DNA of 64,000 bases, taken from Prionace glauca (Eukaryota; Chordata; Chondrichthyes; Carcharhiniformes; Carcharhinidae). The position numbers and the translations under genes are program-made. This document shows positions 11,838-23,672 of this stretch, piece by piece. The stretch is taken from the NCBI GenBank assembly GCA_037974335.1, contig CM075729.1, positions 99,681,932 to 99,745,931 on the forward strand, given 5' to 3'. The notes under the pieces were generated by a model. That model did no database searches, was not told the DNA's origin, and saw nothing but the letters and a program-made list of their open reading frames with translations. Position 1 is the first letter of the stretch. Each line of letters opens with the position of its first letter.

Positions 11838-12363
11838 AACTCCTCCACATTGATGTGAGTTGTGCTCTCCGTGGCTCCTTGACAACATTTTTGTCTCAAC
11901 TGATATGAGGCAAGTAACTTAGATGTACAACTAGAGGAATGCACATCTCAAAGAAGATGCAAACATCTTCCCTTGCATTTTTTCTGTCTCTATTGATTTG
12001 AAACTTACTTAAATAAGCAACGTAAGCACGATAGAGAAAAGAGAATTTGTTGTGAATTGTGTGTGTTACCTCCTGACTCCATAAAAGCTGTACAAAATGC
12101 ATTACTGAAAGTGTAATAGAATCCTCTCCACTTGCCTGGATGAATGCGGTTCAAATAGCGCTCAGGAAGGCCGATACAATCCCAGAAATCTTGCAATGTA
12201 CCTCAAGCACTAGCTAAATGATGCAATCCCACAGCCACTGTTAAAAGCATAGCATCTGCAACATATATTTCAGCAAGTAGTTAAGTGTCTTTTGAAGGCA
12301 CCATTCAAAACAGTGGCAACTACGATCTGCAATGACAATGCCAGGAGGTGCATGGGTGCAAGA
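11838..12363. other. Intergenic stretch, nothing recognised
   Basis: No coding pattern or named repeat seen between the CR1-B tail and the CR1-A copy. Confidence 0.5.
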
Positions 12364-13975
12364 TAGAACATAGAACATTACAGCGCAGAACAGGCCCTTC
12401 GGCCCACGATGTTGCGCCGATCAATTAAAAAGCAATGACCCTCTAACCTAAACCAATCCCTTTCCATCCATAAACCTATCCACAGATCTCTTAAACGCCC
12501 CCAAACTGGCACATTTACAACTGCCGCAGGCAGGGCATTCCAATCCCTCACCACCCTCTGGGTAAAGAACCTACCTCTGACATCCGTCCTATAACTACCA
12601 CCCCTTAATTTAAAGCCATGCCCCCTCGTGCTAGCTTTCTCCATCCGAGGGAAAAGGCTATCACTGTTCACCCTATCTAAACCTCTAATCATCTTACATA
12701 TTTCAATAAGGTCCTCTCTTAGACTTCTTTCTAACGAAAACAACCTCAAATCCCTCAGTCTCTCCTCATAGGACCTCCCCTCCATACCAGGCAACATCCT
12801 GGTAAACCCCCTCTGCACCCTCTCCAAAGCCTCCACATCCTTCCTACAATGTGGGGACCAGAACTGCACACAATACTCCAAGTGCGGCCGTACCAGAGTT
12901 TTGTACAGTTGCAACATGACACTGCGGCTCCTAAACTCAATCCCCCTACCAATAAACGCCAAGACACCGTATGCCTTCCTAACAACCTTATCTACTTGAT
13001 TCCCAACTTTCAGGGATCTATGTACACATGCACCTAGATCCCTCTGTTCATCCACATTATTCAGAGTCCTACCGGTAGCCCTATACTCTACACATCTGTT
13101 ATTCCTGCCAAAGTGAATTACTTCACACTTTTCCACATTAAACTCCATCCGCCACCTCTCGGCCCAGCTCTGCAACTTGTCCAAGTCTCTCTGTAAACTA
13201 TGACACCCCTCCTCACTATCTACCACACCTCCGACTTTGGTGTCATCAGCAAATTTACTAATCCACTCAACTATACCCTCATCCAGATCATTTATAAAAA
13301 TTACAAACAACAGTGGCCCCAAAACAGATCCCTGAGGCACACCACTTGTAACCGAACTCCATGACAAATACTTACCATCAACCACCACCCTCTGTCTCCT
13401 ATCTGCTAGCCTATTCCTGATCCAATTAACTAAATCACCCTCAATCCCATATATCTGCATTTTCTGCAGAAGCCTTCCATGGTGAACCTTATCAAATTCC
13501 TTACTAAAGTCCATATATACCATGTCAATTGCCTTACCCCCATCCATCTCTTTGGTCACTTTCTCAAAAAACTCAATAAGGTTAGTAAGGCACGACCTAC
13601 CCTTCACAAAACCATGCTGACTATCTCCAATCAATTCATTACTCTCTAAATAACTATAAATCCTAGCCCTAATAATTTTTTCTAAAACCTTGCCCACAAC
13701 AGAAGTAAGACTCACCGGTCTATAATTCCCGAGGAAGTCTCTGTTCCCCTTCTTAAACAATGGGACAACATTCGCTATCCTCCAATCTTCCGGTACTATA
13801 CCTATGACCAACGATGACCTGAAGATCAGAGCCAGAGGCTCCGCAATCGCCTCTCTTGCCTCCCAGAGAATCCTAGGGCAAATCCCATCCGGCCCAGGGG
13901 ACTTATCTATTTTCAAACCTTCAAGGATATCCAGCACATCCTCCTTATCAACTGCACATATCAGTTGCAAGTTCC
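12364..13975 (-). mobile_element. CR1-A LINE with 530-aa open RT region
   Basis: The longest open frame of the window (12378-13970) encodes an almost complete reverse transcriptase plus the CR1 C-terminal domain. In order from the amino end: [62 protein letters not shown] motif A in [17 protein letters not shown], motif [15 protein letters not shown], the catalytic FADDTKVGG, then RMEFNVEKCEVIHFGRNN, LVRPHLEYCVQFW and RFTRMLPGMEGRSYEE. The 3' tail of ATGTTCT units lies at 12364-12384. It is 5'-truncated just upstream of the RT (AVDKEDVLDILEG), so the endonuclease and ORF1 are absent. The open frame implies recent insertion. Confidence 0.95.
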
Positions 13976-14391
13976 CCTAAAATACAGAGACTTCCCTGTT
14001 TTTGGTCTATAGAAGGAAATAGCTCCCTCATATTTAGAATGAGATGAGTAAAAATTGAAAATTTTAGATTTTAAAAAATGGGAGAAAGGGAAAGGTATTT
14101 CATAAGTGAACTCAGATTGATGGAGTGGTTAGGAGTGGAGGAACATCAGGAACAGTGATATGTGCAGCACCTGAATTGAGCCTTGTGCACAATCAGGTAG
14201 GCAGCATTTCATATTGTTTACAGGAAGGGACTGGACAGTCTGTTTACAGAAATTGACAATAATGTCAATGACCTGAAAGCTGAGTGTTTTGGATTGAGAT
14301 ACAGCCAGCAGTGACAACCATTTATTTCTAAGACTCTGCACAAGCATTTCATAATTTTGGTCATCTCTTTGAAGTCTTCTATTGTACTTAA
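13976..14391. other. Intergenic stretch, nothing recognised
   Basis: No coding pattern or named repeat seen. Confidence 0.5.
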
Positions 14392-14460
14392 AAAGAACAA
14401 AGAACAAAGAACAATCCAGCACGGGAAACAGGCCCTTCGGCCCAACGAGCCCGCGCCGCC
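14392..14460 (-). mobile_element. Ultra-short CR1 3' tail, copy 3
   Basis: About 69 bp with a triple AAAGAAC-type terminal repeat, then the core AGCACGGGAAACAGGCCC and TTCGGCCCAACGAGCCCGCG, identical to copies 1 and 2, ending at CGCCGCC. It is truncated within five bases of the point used by the other two copies. Confidence 0.75.
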
Positions 14461-15305
14461 ACATACTTCTTTCATATGAAGAGAATTGTCACATATTCTA
14501 TCATCGTTGCTTGTACCTGTGATCTTACCTGTCTAATAATGTTGTATGAAATATCCACTTCACTTTCTCCAGCATATACAACTTACTTTTAGTGAGGTGT
14601 CTAATAATAAACACAAAAACCCAGCATGAGCTTAAATATTATTCTTAAAGGAATGATGGTGAAGCTTTTAATTCTAACGGCCCCCTCTCACAGTTTTGGT
14701 TTCTAATGCACAGTTTGCTTTGAAGAGGATGTTATTTTGGTGGAAAATAGGAAAAAAATGTCATGAGCCAAAATGTTCATAAGATCAGGCATGCACAAAC
14801 AGTTGTTTTGTGATGGAGCAAGATCTAGGGATTCAATTGGCACAACTGAATCAGTCAGTCACAAAGAAGTTTACAGCCAAACTATTTTTGGGTTTTAGTT
14901 GCAGACCATTCAGTTAACCCTTTTTTCTCATTTTCTCTTGTGTATTTCCACAGTAAATCGTTAATTCATGGTGGAATTCCTGAAAGATCACACCATCGGC
15001 ACTCCAGTCTCAAAAACAATGTTGAATTCAAAATGTAGATGCAATCTATCCATTCAGCCAGGCAGATATCTATTTTCATTCATAAGTGGTTTGTATTTCT
15101 GGAAGGCAGTCGTTCCAAATGCTCGAGATATTTTGTGAAACATATTTGAGATTGGAAGAAAACTATTTATTTTGAAATTGGAGTACAGTAGGGGACAGGA
15201 ATGGCGAAGTAACTATTTTAACCAAAAACTATCAACAAGCAACTAGGAAAAGTCAACAACACCAATGACAACATATTCTTAGAACCTGGGCTACAGCTAA
15301 TGCCA
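14461..15305. other. Intergenic stretch, nothing recognised
   Basis: AT-rich sequence with no coding pattern or named repeat. Confidence 0.5.
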
Positions 15306-15555
15306 TTGGCGATACGGTAGCACAGTGGTTAAGCACTGGGCCAGGGACCCAGGTTCGATTCCTGGCTTGGGTCACTGTCTGTGTGGAACTTGCACATTCT
15401 CCCCATGTCCAAAAGACATGCTGGGTTAGGTACATTGGCCATGCTGAATTCTCTTTCATTATACCCGAACTGGCACCAGAATGTGGCCACGAGGGGATTT
15501 TCATAATAACTTTATTACAGTGTTAATGAAAGCGTACTTGTGATGAATAAATAAA
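15306..15555 (+). mobile_element. tRNA-derived SINE with a non-HE1 tail
   Basis: The head GATACGGTAGCACAGTGGTT (A box region) and GGTTCGATTCC (B box) is a typical tRNA-like RNA polymerase III promoter, followed by the GGGTCACTGTCTGTGTGGAA body block shared with HE1. After 15430 the body changes. The 3' end reads TTTATTACAGTGTTAATGAA, then AGCGTACTTGTGA and an ATGAATAAATAAA tail, which differs from the CTGTAGGGATTCTATG end of HE1 copies. This suggests a sister SINE that uses another LINE's tail. Confidence 0.75.
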
Positions 15556-15767
15556 TTTTACTTTACATTAGGCATTTACCAAGCTGCACGTGGAATTTCC
15601 CCTGGAAGCATAAAACAGTTTATTTTAAAATAATGAACTGGACTGACTTGACTCTTCGCTAAAGCATTTAATTTCTGGATTGAAATCAGGAATGTTTGCA
15701 GAGCTAATATTACTAATAGGTGACAAGACATTAAATTTGATTCCTTAATCAAATTTAGGAATCAATT

Positions 15768-15988
15768 TGTGTCTGCATGGGTTTCCTCCGGGTGCTCTGG
15801 TTTCCTCCCACAGTCCAAAGTTGTGCAGGTTAGGTTGATTGGCCATGCTAAAATTGCCACTTAGTATCCTGAGAGGTGTAGGTTAGGGATTAGTGGGTAA
15901 AATATGTAGAGATGGGTGGGATTGTGGTTGGTGCAGACTCGATGGGCCGAGGGTCCTCTTTCTGCACTGTAGGGTTCTATGATTCTTA
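15768..15988 (+). mobile_element. HE1-like SINE lacking the tRNA head
   Basis: Runs from GTCTGCATGGGTTTCCTCCG through TTAGGTTGATTGGCCATGC to GATGGGCCGAGGGTCC and CTGCACTGTAGGGTTCTATG. The first approximately 90 bp of the family are absent. Confidence 0.85.
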
Positions 15989-17249
15989 ATGAATAAGGTA
16001 TCATATATATTCAATAATGGACAGCACATGAAAATTCTGTGCTCAGTGACCATGAAGTAAGCAGTGAAAAAGTGAGTCTGAGAGTAAGTGTGAGAAACCA
16101 AAGATAACACCAAGGCAATTGATGATTTGCTATCAAATAGAGCAACTGTATCTGCAGATTATAGATATCAGCTGAAGAGCTGCCAATATAGAATTACTGA
16201 GAGTGGAGAAAGAGATTGTATGAATTGGGGACAGAGATTAATACGTAAAAACCAGAAGAATTTACAATGGATGGAGTGCAGTGCGGTTGATTTCCTGTAA
16301 TTGCATTTTCAATTGGAGTTTTACAATGTGACACATGTTTGCATTTTTGCAAAATGGAAGGCCACAATATTCATTGAACAATGACAGTTAGAATAATGGG
16401 TCAAGAGTCGCTAATCAGAAATTATTAGCAAAAAACAGACTGGAGGGATGCATGTAATTTCAATTTGCAAGTGTCGTTGTTATTGACACTGAACCAAATG
16501 ATATTTAGGATCGATATTCACATATTCAAGCATTATTTAACATGATGTGTGTGTCATTGTGCAGATGAATTTGGAAAGTGTCCTCAAGAGTTGTTAGTCT
16601 GGTACCACAATGCATTCAGTATACGCTGACCTCTACAAATGGTGAACTCTACAGTTTTGACAGAGAGACTGAATGTTTAATTCAATTACATTTCGAAACT
16701 CACTTATTCAGTCCTTATGCCCCTCCAGCTCTGGACAACTTTCCAACTTTAATGCACTTTTTGACACTTGCTCTTTGAAAAAGATTTTGCAGTCCACTGT
16801 AGATCAATACGACTATGGTGTGACTATTGAGAAATTGAGTCTGAAATGCAACTACAAGTGAAAAGCAAATAAATCCAGGCCAAACATTAACATTATCATG
16901 ACTGAGGCTGGGGCGCTGCTCAAATTATGGGACACCATACCACAGATTCAGTGTTTAATAGCACAAAGTTCACTGTGAGCCGAAACAGTGACTCTGAGGG
17001 GAATAGTTATCAGAAGATAATGAATAATATCAGGAAATCAGACAGTGATTCAGTTAGAGCGACTTTGAGGAGTGCCACCAACAGAGCATTAAAAATTGAA
17101 AGCAGGTGAACTGACAACAATGTACTGGAAGAGCGCATGTTCTGGGGAAAGGGTACCCAAGTATAAAGAAGAAAATTGTAAATATAGAGTCATTGAGATT
17201 GGAAAGGGGAAATTCATGGAAAAAAAGCAAACAAAAACTGTTCGCAGTA
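15989..17249. other. Intergenic stretch, nothing recognised
   Basis: Overlapping short frames at 16578-16861 and 16927-17109 show no family pattern; the rest is AT-rich unique-looking DNA. Confidence 0.5.
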
Positions 17250-18736
17250 CTCAAACGTTGTCTCATCGGTACTAGTTCAATTGCATTCCAATCCCTTTGA
17301 CCAACATTTTATCAGCCTTCCAGATTACCTGCTGTGTGCTAGCTTTACGCATTTCATGCACCAGTACATCTATGCTCCTTTGTGTTACAAATTTCTGTAG
17401 TTTTTTGTCCATTTAAAGAATACTCAATCTTTTGTTCTCCCTTCCATAATAAACAACTTCACATTTTCCAATATTATACTCAATTTGTCAACATTTTGCA
17501 CATTTACTTACCCTAATAGTATTTTACACTGTTTCTTATCCCTCTGGAAACTTGCCATTGCACCTATTTTGCGTTGCCTGAAAATTTAGCATATGTACAT
17601 TCATTTCCTTCCACCAAGTCATTAATATATAGTGAAATGTTGAGATTCCACTCACTCCCATTGAACGTGAGTAGTTACAGGTCATAAACCTGTAAGAAGA
17701 ATCATTTTGCCCCTACTCACTGTTTCCTTCCCGGTAGCCAATGCCAATGTACTACTTCAAACACCAGGGATTTTGATCTCATGACTTAAGCTTTTGTGAG
17801 TGTCTTTTCAAAAATCTTGTGGAAGTCTAAGTACAACACACCTTCTGGGTCCTCTCTATTCACTGTATTAGAAACTTCCTTGCAAAACTCTAATGAACTA
17901 GTCAGTCACGCTTTCTCTTTCATTAAGCCATTCTGACTGGTTGATGACATTATGACTTTCCAAATGTGCTGCTTAATAATTGTTTTCAACATTTTTCATA
18001 TATAAATGTTAATTTTATTGGCGTACAGTTATCTGATTTTCTTTCCTCCCTCCTTTTTGAATAGTGGTATCACATTGGCAGTTTGGTACTTCTGGTACTT
18101 CTCTCGACTCCAAGGATTTTTGGAAACATACAACCAAACAATCCAGTATCTCTGTAGTTACGTCTTTTAGGATCGCAGATAGGAAAAAAACAGGGCCAGA
18201 CACTTCTGTGCTTCAGCCACATAAGTTTGTCTGATACAACTTCCTGAGCGATGGTGACGGTATTGATTTCCTCCCCTGTATTCTTTAGAATTAATGTGAT
18301 GTTTGAATCATCTTCCATCATTAAAACTTGTGTAAAATGTGTTATCATCTCCTTTGTTATTTCCTTGTTCCCCATAACTATCTCCCCACCTCCATTTTCT
18401 CAAGAGTCAAATTTCTTTTTGACCTCATTCTTCCTTTTAATATATTTCAAAAATCTTCTGTTGTCAGTTTCTATCCTGCTTGCTTGTCTTCATTGTTTAT
18501 CTGTTTGCTTTGTATTACGGTTTTGGACCCTGTTTGACAGTTTCTGAAAATACAGAAGCCCAGTCTTCAGGGCTATTATTTGCATTTGCCTCCTTATATT
18601 CTTTTGTTCCTCTTTCAACTTAATGCACTCCTTAATTTTTTTGGTTTGTTATCCCTCCTTTAGAGTTCTTCCTCCTTACTGGCATGTATTTCTGCTCAGA
18701 GTCATCAAGTATCTCCTGAAATGCTTGCCATTGCTT
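17250..18736 (-). mobile_element. Ancient CR1-like LINE, RT part (split by a younger CR1-C)
   Basis: Minus-strand frames give decayed RT blocks in the right order: an 'IVKDVTTEILDCL'-like stretch, a region equivalent to the 'NYRPISLT' motif, 'QSEWLNERESVTD' in place of QHGFMKGRSCLTN, then 'NREDPEGVLYLDFHKIFEK', the motif A equivalent. The same element appears to continue at 19795-20345 with endonuclease-domain sequence, interrupted by the CR1-C copy at 18738-19790. Many frameshifts and stops make it very old. Confidence 0.6.
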
Positions 18737-18737
18737 G

Positions 18738-19790
18738 AACATAAGAACATAAGTAGGCCATCTAGCTTGAACATAAGAACATAACTAGGCCATCTAGCCC
18801 TACCATTCAATAAGATCATGGCTGATCTGTCATGGCTCAGTTCCACTTTCCCACCCTCTCCCCATAACCCTTAATTCCCTTGCCTATCAAAAACCTATCA
18901 ACCCACGTCTTAAATATATTTAGCAAGGCAGCCTCCACCACTTCAACGGGCATAGAATTCCAGAGATTCACCACCCTTTGAGTGAAGAAGTTCCTCCTCA
19001 ACTCTGTTCTAAACTGCCCCCCCCTTTATCTTGAGGCTGTGCCCTCTAGTCTTACTGTCCTTTCTGAGCAGGAAGAGCCTCTCCACCTCTATCCTATCCA
19101 TCCCATTCATCATCTTATATGTCTCAATGAGATCTCCCCTCATTCTTCTAAACTCTAACGAGTACAAGCCCAGTCTATTCAGCCTCTTCTCATAGCTCAA
19201 CACCCTCAACTCTGGTATCAGCCGAGTGAACCTCCTCTGCACTCCCTCCAAGGCCAAAATATCCTTGCGCAGGTGCAGCGACCAAAACTGCTCACAGTAC
19301 TCCAGCTGCGGCCTCACAAGTGCCCTGTACAGTTGCAGCAACACCTCCCTACTTTTATAATCAATCCCCCTCGCTATGAAGACCAGCATTCCATTTGCCT
19401 TCCTGACCACCTGCTGCACCTGCAGGCTGGGTTTTTGTGACTCATGCACAAGGACCCCAAGGTATCTCTACACCGTCGCCTGCTGCAGTTTTTTGCTATG
19501 TAAGTAATAGTCCTTCCTACCATTATTTCTACCAAAGTGGACAACTTCACACTTGCCAACATTAAATTCCATTTGCCAGTTCCTGGCCCATTTACCCAAC
19601 CTATCCAGATCCTTCTACAGACTTTCCACACCCTCCACACAATTTGCCTTTCCCCCAATCTTGGTGTCATCAGCAAATTTTGACACCTTACACTCGGTTC
19701 CCTCCTCCAGATCATCTATATAAATGGTAAATAGCTGAGGCCCCAGCACCGATCCCTGGGGCACTCTACTAGTCACCAACTGTGACTACT
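18738..19790 (-). mobile_element. CR1-C LINE, 5'-truncated, nested in an ancient CR1
   Basis: The minus strand encodes the RT motif B remnant (VTSRVPQG), the [23 protein letters not shown] region, then in the open segment 19009-19449 LVRPQLEYCEQFWSLHLRKD, RFTRLIPELRVLSYEK and LGLYSLEFRRMRGDLIETYK. The 3' end near 18740 carries a direct duplication of about 32 bp of its own tail (CTTGAACATAAGAACATAA-TAGGCCATCTAG twice, 18736-18800). A few stops and frameshifts separate the frames, so it is of moderate age. Confidence 0.9.
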
Positions 19791-19794
19791 GTCC

Positions 19795-20345
19795 TTCTTG
19801 CTAACTTAATCACCCACAATACTTTAGCTAACTTTCTCCTTATTTTGTTGCAATTCCCTTAATTTAAGTTAAATACAGTTATTTTTGATCCAAGTATCTT
19901 ACTCTCAAACTGAAAATTACATTCTACATTGTTATGATCACGACTTCATATGATATCTTTTATTGTCAAGTATTTATTAAACCTGCCTCATTACTAATCA
20001 CCAGGTCCAACCAGCCTGCTCACTGGTTGGCTCCATGACATATTGCCCCAGGAAACTGTCCCTAATGCAGTAGATGAAGTTGTTATCATAATTCCCCTTT
20101 CCAACTTGATTAACCCCATCAACATGCAGATTAAAGGCACCCGTAAGTCTCATTCCATACACTTTTTATTTAATGATTTATGACTTTTCTTAGTGTTGCT
20201 ACTGTTTGGAAGTTTAAACAGTATCCTTAGCTATACCTCCTGTCCCTTTTCTTTTACCTGTACTCAATGGACTCTACATCATCCAAACCTAGATCATCCT
20301 TCACAACTGAACAAATTTTATCTCTTATTAATACTGCTACCATAA
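19795..20345 (-). mobile_element. Ancient CR1-like LINE, endonuclease-domain part
   Basis: On the minus strand the sequence reads like the end of an APE-type endonuclease domain: a GAFNLHVDGV-like 'GDFN' block, then DSFLGQYVMEPT and WTWDLVISNEAGL, equivalent to the 'LVDEPTRG..LDLVLTN' segment of CR1. Its orientation and position fit the 5' continuation of the relic at 17250-18736. Confidence 0.55.
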
Positions 20346-20389
20346 CAAATTTCCCTTTCTTCCTTTATTTCCAAAATGTCAAATATCCC

Positions 20390-20828
20390 TTGACACCATC
20401 CAGGAAAAAGCAATCTGCTTGATTGGCACCACACCCACAACCATCCACTCCCATTACTATCGACAAATAGTAATACCAGTGTGTACGATTGACAAGATGC
20501 ATTGTAGAAATTCGCCAAAGGTTCTTAGGCAGAACCTTCCAACCAATTAGAAGAACAAGGGCAGTAAAACATGACAACACTGCCACATGCAAGTTCCCCT
20601 CCAAGGAACTCACCATCCTGAGTTGGAAATGTAGCGCCGTTCCTTCACAGTCAGTGAGTCAAAATCCTAGACTTCCCTCCCTAATGGCATTATGGATAAA
20701 CCAAAACAGATAGACTGCGCCCTTTCAAGAAGGCAGCTCACCACTACCACCCCAAGGGCAATTAGGTTATGGACTACATGCTGGCCAGCCAGGGATGCTC
20801 ATTTCGCAGGAATGAATAAAAAAGAACT
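20390..20828 (+). mobile_element. Non-CR1 LINE 3' end
   Basis: The plus strand reads 'DTIQEKAICLIGT' followed by 'VYDWQDAL'-like and 'RQNLPTN' segments, then 'LSWKCSAVPSQSV' and 'FKKAAHHYHPKGN'. This pattern matches the C-terminal end of a LINE RT protein with blocks D..Q.KA..LIG and SW NSLP. The 3' UTR GGGCAATTAGGTTATGGAC and GCTGGCCAGCCAGGGATGCTC ends in ATGAATAAAAAAG. The tail is shared with the SINE at 33118-33482. The clade is not certain. Confidence 0.55.
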
Positions 20829-20856
20829 CCTGGCTTCTGAAATATCCCCACCGACC

Positions 20857-21813
20857 ACTGCTGTTTGTAATTTTTATTAATGATCTGGATGAGGGTATAG
20901 TTGGGTAGATTAGTAAGTTTGCTGATGACACCAAAGTCGGAGGTGTGGTAGATTGTGAGGAAGGGTGTCATAGTTTGCAGGATGACTTAGAAAGGTTGCA
21001 GAGCTGGGCTGTGAGGTGGCGGATGGAGTTTAATGTGGAGAAGTGTGAGGTAATTCATTTCGGTAGGAATAACAGATGTGTTCAGTATAGGGCTAACGGG
21101 AGGATTTTGAATAGTGTGGAGGAGCAGAGGGATCTAGGTGTATGTGAACATAGATCCCTGAAAGTTGGGAATCAAATAGATAAGGTTGTTAAGAAGGCAT
21201 ACGGTGTCTTGGCGTTTATTGGTAGGGGGATTGAATTTAGGAGTCGCAGCGTCATGATGCAACTGTACACATCTCTGGTGCGGCTTGGAGTTTTGTGTGC
21301 AGTTCTGGTCCCCACATTACAGGAAGGATGTAGAGGCTTTGGAGAGGGTGCAGAGGAGGTTTACCAGGATGTTGCCTGGTATGGAGGGGAGATCCTATGA
21401 AGAGAGACTGAGAGATTTGGGGTTGTTTTCGCTGGAAAGAAGGCGGCTAAGAGGGGATCTCATTGAAACATATAAGATGATTAGAGGTTTAGACAGGATA
21501 GATAGTGATAGCCTTTTTCCTAGGATGGAGAAAGCTAGCACGAAGGGGCACGACTTTAAATTAAGGGGGGTAGTTATAGGACTGATGTCAGGGGTAGGTT
21601 CTTTACCCAGAGGGTGGTGAGGGACTGGAATGCCCTGCCAGCTGCAGTTGTAAATGCACCTAGTTTGGGGGCGTTTAAGAGATCTGTGGATAGGTTTATG
21701 GATGAAAAGGGATTGGTTTAGGCTAGTGGGTCATTGTTTTGTAACTGGTCGGCGCAACATCGTGGGCCGAAGGGCCTGTTCTGCGCTGTAATGTTCTATG
21801 TTCTATGTTCTAT
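20857..21813 (+). mobile_element. CR1-A LINE, 5'-truncated
   Basis: Begins in the codons for [15 protein letters not shown] after RT motif B, with the FADDTKVGG catalytic motif at about 20920-20950, then EFNVEKCEVIHFGRNN, RFTRMLPGMEGRSYEE and the GRFFTQRVV block, ending in an ATGTTCTATGTTCTATG tail at 21813. Two frame changes are visible. One near 21283 deletes part of the VRPHLEYC block so that the second frame starts at 21285, and one near 21560 loses a base in a G run. Confidence 0.9.
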
Positions 21814-22599
21814 GACCACAATAGGGATCCCTGGCACAGCAGAATGTTTCCAGAGCTAATAATAGCAAGCTTGAAACATTTGCAACGATCTTCAGACAGA
21901 ATTGCCCAGTACTCGATCCATCTTTGCGTCTCTGCATCACACTTCGAGTCTTCAATTTGATTGAAGCCAGGTTGAAGGTTCAGAATTTGACAGAGGCGTT
22001 GGGCCGGACAACAATCCACAACAGAACCGAAAACACATGTGCCTGCATTGGCAATCTGTTCTACAGTACCAACAACACCGGCATCCAACGGCTGTGTGGA
22101 AACTTGCTCACTCGTGTTTCTTTCCACAAAATCAGAATAAGTCAAAGCCTGACAAATAGACAATCAGTCTTGTTTCGATAACGAGAAGAGTTATCGAAAT
22201 TGTTGTCAATAATTAATCGGCACTGTTACAGCAATAAATTGGTCACTAATGCAGGGTTTCGATCAGTCAGGTCCCTTGAGCCCCTAAACCCTTTGGTCCA
22301 AACAAACACAAATAGGTTGGGCTCAAAAAATGAGAAGAAAATAGCTACGATTTGCACATCGGCCAGAGAGTAGAATCCCCTAAAAAACTGAAGTCAACCA
22401 AATTCAGGGCGGGAACGCTCTTCCGGTCGGAATCCTGCATTGTACAATAGATAATGTTCTGTTTCACCAGGTAAATCTTCTCAATCCTTGGACATCAATA
22501 TAGGAACGTCGGCTTGTATTCTCTGTCAATAGAATTTTGGCTGTTTTATCAATGACACCTTCATTGATGGTTAGAACAGGACTCGTCTTCAACAGTTAC
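21814..22599. other. Intergenic stretch, nothing recognised
   Basis: A 117-aa minus-strand frame (21810-22163) has no family pattern I know. It overlaps an 85-aa plus-strand frame and shows no splice context. Confidence 0.45.
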
Positions 22600-23672
22600 A
22601 AGGGTCAATGGATGCTATTCGGATTGGCGGATGGTGACTAGTGGGGTGCCCCAGGGGTCGGTGCTGGGGCCTCAGCTATTTACCATTTATATAGATGATC
22701 TGGAGGAGGGAACCGAGTGCAGGGTGTCGAAATTTGCTGATGACACCAAGATTGGGGGAAAGGCAAATTGTGCGGAGGGTGTGGAGAGTCTGCAGAAGGA
22801 TCTAGATAGGCTGGGCGAATGGGCCAGGAAATGGCAAATGGAATTTAATGTTGGCAAGTGTGAGGTGGTCCACTTTGGTAGGAGGAATGGTAGGAAGGAC
22901 TATTACTTACGGGGCGAAAAACTGCAGCAGGCGACGGTGCAGAGGGACCTCGGGGTCCTTGTGCATGAGTCGCAAAAACCCAGCTTGCAGGTGCAGCAGG
23001 TGGTCAGGAAGGCGAATGGGATGCTGGCCTTCATAGCGAAGGGGATTGAATATAAAAGTAGGGAGGTCTTGCTGCAGCTGTATAGGGCATTGGTGAGGCC
23101 GCAGCTGGAGTACTGTGTGCAGTTTTGGGCGCCGCACCTGCGCAAGGATGTTTTGGCCCTGGAGGGAGTGCAGAGGAGGTTTACTCGGCTGATACCGGAG
23201 TTGAGGGGATTGAGCTATGAGGAGAGGCTGAATAAACTAGGCTTGTACTCGTTAGAGTTTAGAAGAATGAGGGGAGATCTCATTGAGACGTATAAGATGA
23301 TGAATGGGATGGATAGGATAGAGGTGGAGAGACTGTTCCCGCTCAAAAAAGACAGTAGGACTAGGGGGCACAGCCTCAAGATAAAGGGGGGGCGGTTTAG
23401 AACAGAGTTGAGGAGGAACTTCTTCACTCAAAGGGTGGTGAATCTCTGGAATTCTCTGCCCGTTGAAGTGGTGGAGGCTGCCTCGCTAAATATTTTTAAG
23501 AAACGGGTTGATGGGTTTTTGATAAGAGAAGGGATTAAGGGTTATGGGGAGAGGGCGGGAAGGTGGAGCTGAGTCACGACAGATCAGCCATGATCTTATT
23601 GAATGGCGGGGCAGGCTCGAAGGGCCAGATGGCCTACTCCTGCTCCTATTTCTTATGTTCTTATGTTCTTAT
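22600..23672 (+). mobile_element. CR1-C LINE, 313-aa open frame
   Basis: An uninterrupted frame (22631-23572) encodes motif [26 protein letters not shown], the catalytic [60 protein letters not shown], and FFTQRVVNLWNSLPVEVVEA. The 3' UTR has the GATGGCCTACTCCTGCTCCT block and a TTCTTATG repeat tail at 23650-23672. The reading YSDWRMVTSG suggests the element extends upstream to about 22600. Young and 5'-truncated. Confidence 0.92.

Noticed and set aside
12755-13037. Open frames on other strands and frames across the CR1 copies (cysteine-, arginine- and tryptophan-rich)
   Set aside because: They recur at the same place in every CR1-A copy and are shadows of ORF2.
15306-15380. tRNA gene
   Set aside because: The A and B box-like sequences belong to a SINE head; the sequence cannot fold as a full cloverleaf and continues into the SINE body.
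21810-22163. 117-aa minus-strand frame as a possible host exon
   Set aside because: No recognisable motif, overlapping plus-strand frame of similar length, and no splice sites that link it to anything.
19776-22640. A shared 5' truncation point of two CR1-C copies at the VTSGVPQG codons
   Set aside because: The plus-strand copy continues upstream with YSDWRMVTSG, so the apparent common boundary is not real.
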